In this document: piece by piece, positions 5,123-5,447 of the stretch | Position numbering within the stretch: the first letter of the stretch is position 1 | Layout: each line of letters starts with the position of its first letter | Source of the DNA: Sulfurimonas sp. | GTDB lineage: Bacteria; Campylobacterota; Campylobacteria; Campylobacterales; Sulfurimonadaceae | Length of the DNA: 5,447 bases | Assembly (NCBI GenBank): GCA_021107375.1 | Contig: JAIOSY010000306.1 | Span: 1-5,447 of the forward strand | Reading direction: 5' to 3' | Notes under the pieces: model-generated | Database searches by the model: none | What the model was told of the DNA's origin: nothing | What the model saw: the letters and a program-made list of their open reading frames with translations, nothing else | Position numbers and translations under genes: made by a program

Positions 5123-5447
5123 ATGGAAGACTCTAAACTACTAAATCCAAGATCGCTAGAGCATATGCCTATACAATTATTTGCCATAATCATGGGACTC
5201 TCTGGGATGGCGATAATGTTTGCTAAGGGATACCATCTTTTAGATATACCATACTCGATTTATGCGACCATTCTTTTTATAGATGCAGCCATTTTTCTTC
5301 TTATATTTACCGCCTATAGGTTTAAGGGTCTTTGGTATCCACATGCGGTAAAGATAGAGTTTACACATCCTATCAAAATGTCATTTACAGCACCAATCGC
5401 TATGAGTTTTTTACTCCTCTGTATCGCCTATTATGCCTTTGCTCCCA
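5123..5447 (+). CDS. TehA/SLAC1-family membrane transporter or anion channel, partial (C-terminus off right edge)
   Basis: An ATG at 5123 with AAAGG five bases upstream opens a frame of 108 codons that is still open at the right edge; the family is usually about 300-380 residues, so about a third is present. The start LEHMPIQLFAIIMGLSGMAI (12-31) leads into the first helix. A second helix spans about 44-65. After a loop, THPIKMSFTAPIAMSFLLL (81-99) begins the third helix. This helix-loop order and the HP-x-K-x-SF segment fit the voltage-dependent anion channel family PF03595 (bacterial TehA, plant SLAC1, yeast Mae1). Members pass chloride, nitrate, sulfite or C4-dicarboxylates, or confer tellurite tolerance; the substrate is not predictable from this third of the protein. 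Its G+C (about 38% by hand count) is well above the neighbouring DUF1007 gene. It is divergent from the metal module and has a Fur-like site in its promoter. Confidence 0.75.
   Translation, partial: MEDSKLLNPRSLEHMPIQLFAIIMGLSGMAIMFAKGYHLLDIPYSIYATILFIDAAIFLLIFTAYRFKGLWYPHAVKIEFTHPIKMSFTAPIAMSFLLLCIAYYAFAP

Noticed and set aside
1..5447. CRISPR array, tRNA, rRNA, insertion sequence or phage remnant
   Set aside because: No regularly spaced repeats, cloverleaf, rRNA segments, transposase frames or terminal inverted repeats were recognised on either strand.

Overview
The window looks like chromosomal DNA from a member of the Campylobacterota (the former Epsilonproteobacteria), most likely a free-living Sulfurimonas/Sulfurovum/Arcobacter-type organism. 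This is inferred from the strongly AT-rich, Lys/Asn/Ile-rich coding style, tightly packed short genes, a HemJ-type protoporphyrinogen oxidase, and promoters that look like an extended -10 box without a clear -35. No rRNA, tRNA, insertion sequence, CRISPR array or phage gene was seen. The species cannot be fixed from the sequence alone.

Layout. Positions 1-744 (minus strand) hold the 5' part of hemJ (heme synthesis, cut by the left edge) directly behind a short-form ribosome hibernation factor gene (hpf), probably one transcript. Divergent from it, 831-1796 (plus) is trpS, tryptophanyl-tRNA synthetase. It is followed at 1848-2699 (plus) by a small exported protein that resembles a nitrate/nitrite-sensing (NIT) domain but has no output domain. 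That gene runs head-on into argF (2694-3620, minus, ornithine carbamoyltransferase). The two coding regions overlap by 6 bases at their stops, inside a terminator-like nested inverted repeat.

From 3695 to 4947 (minus) lies a two-gene translationally coupled unit. The upstream gene encodes a secreted DUF1007-family protein whose predicted mature N-terminus is His-Pro-His and which carries an EF-hand-type loop. The downstream gene encodes a six-helix NicO/RcnA-family metal permease. Together they look like a metal-ion transport module of unresolved substrate and direction. A 175-base divergent intergenic region (4948-5122) with a Fur-box-like palindrome separates this unit from the start of a TehA/SLAC1-family membrane transporter gene (5123 to the right edge, truncated).

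Most genes are housekeeping. The parts most worth a second look are the stand-alone NIT-like periplasmic protein, the DUF1007-NicO metal module with its candidate Fur site, and the shared terminator at the convergent overlap. No clearly new multi-gene system is visible.
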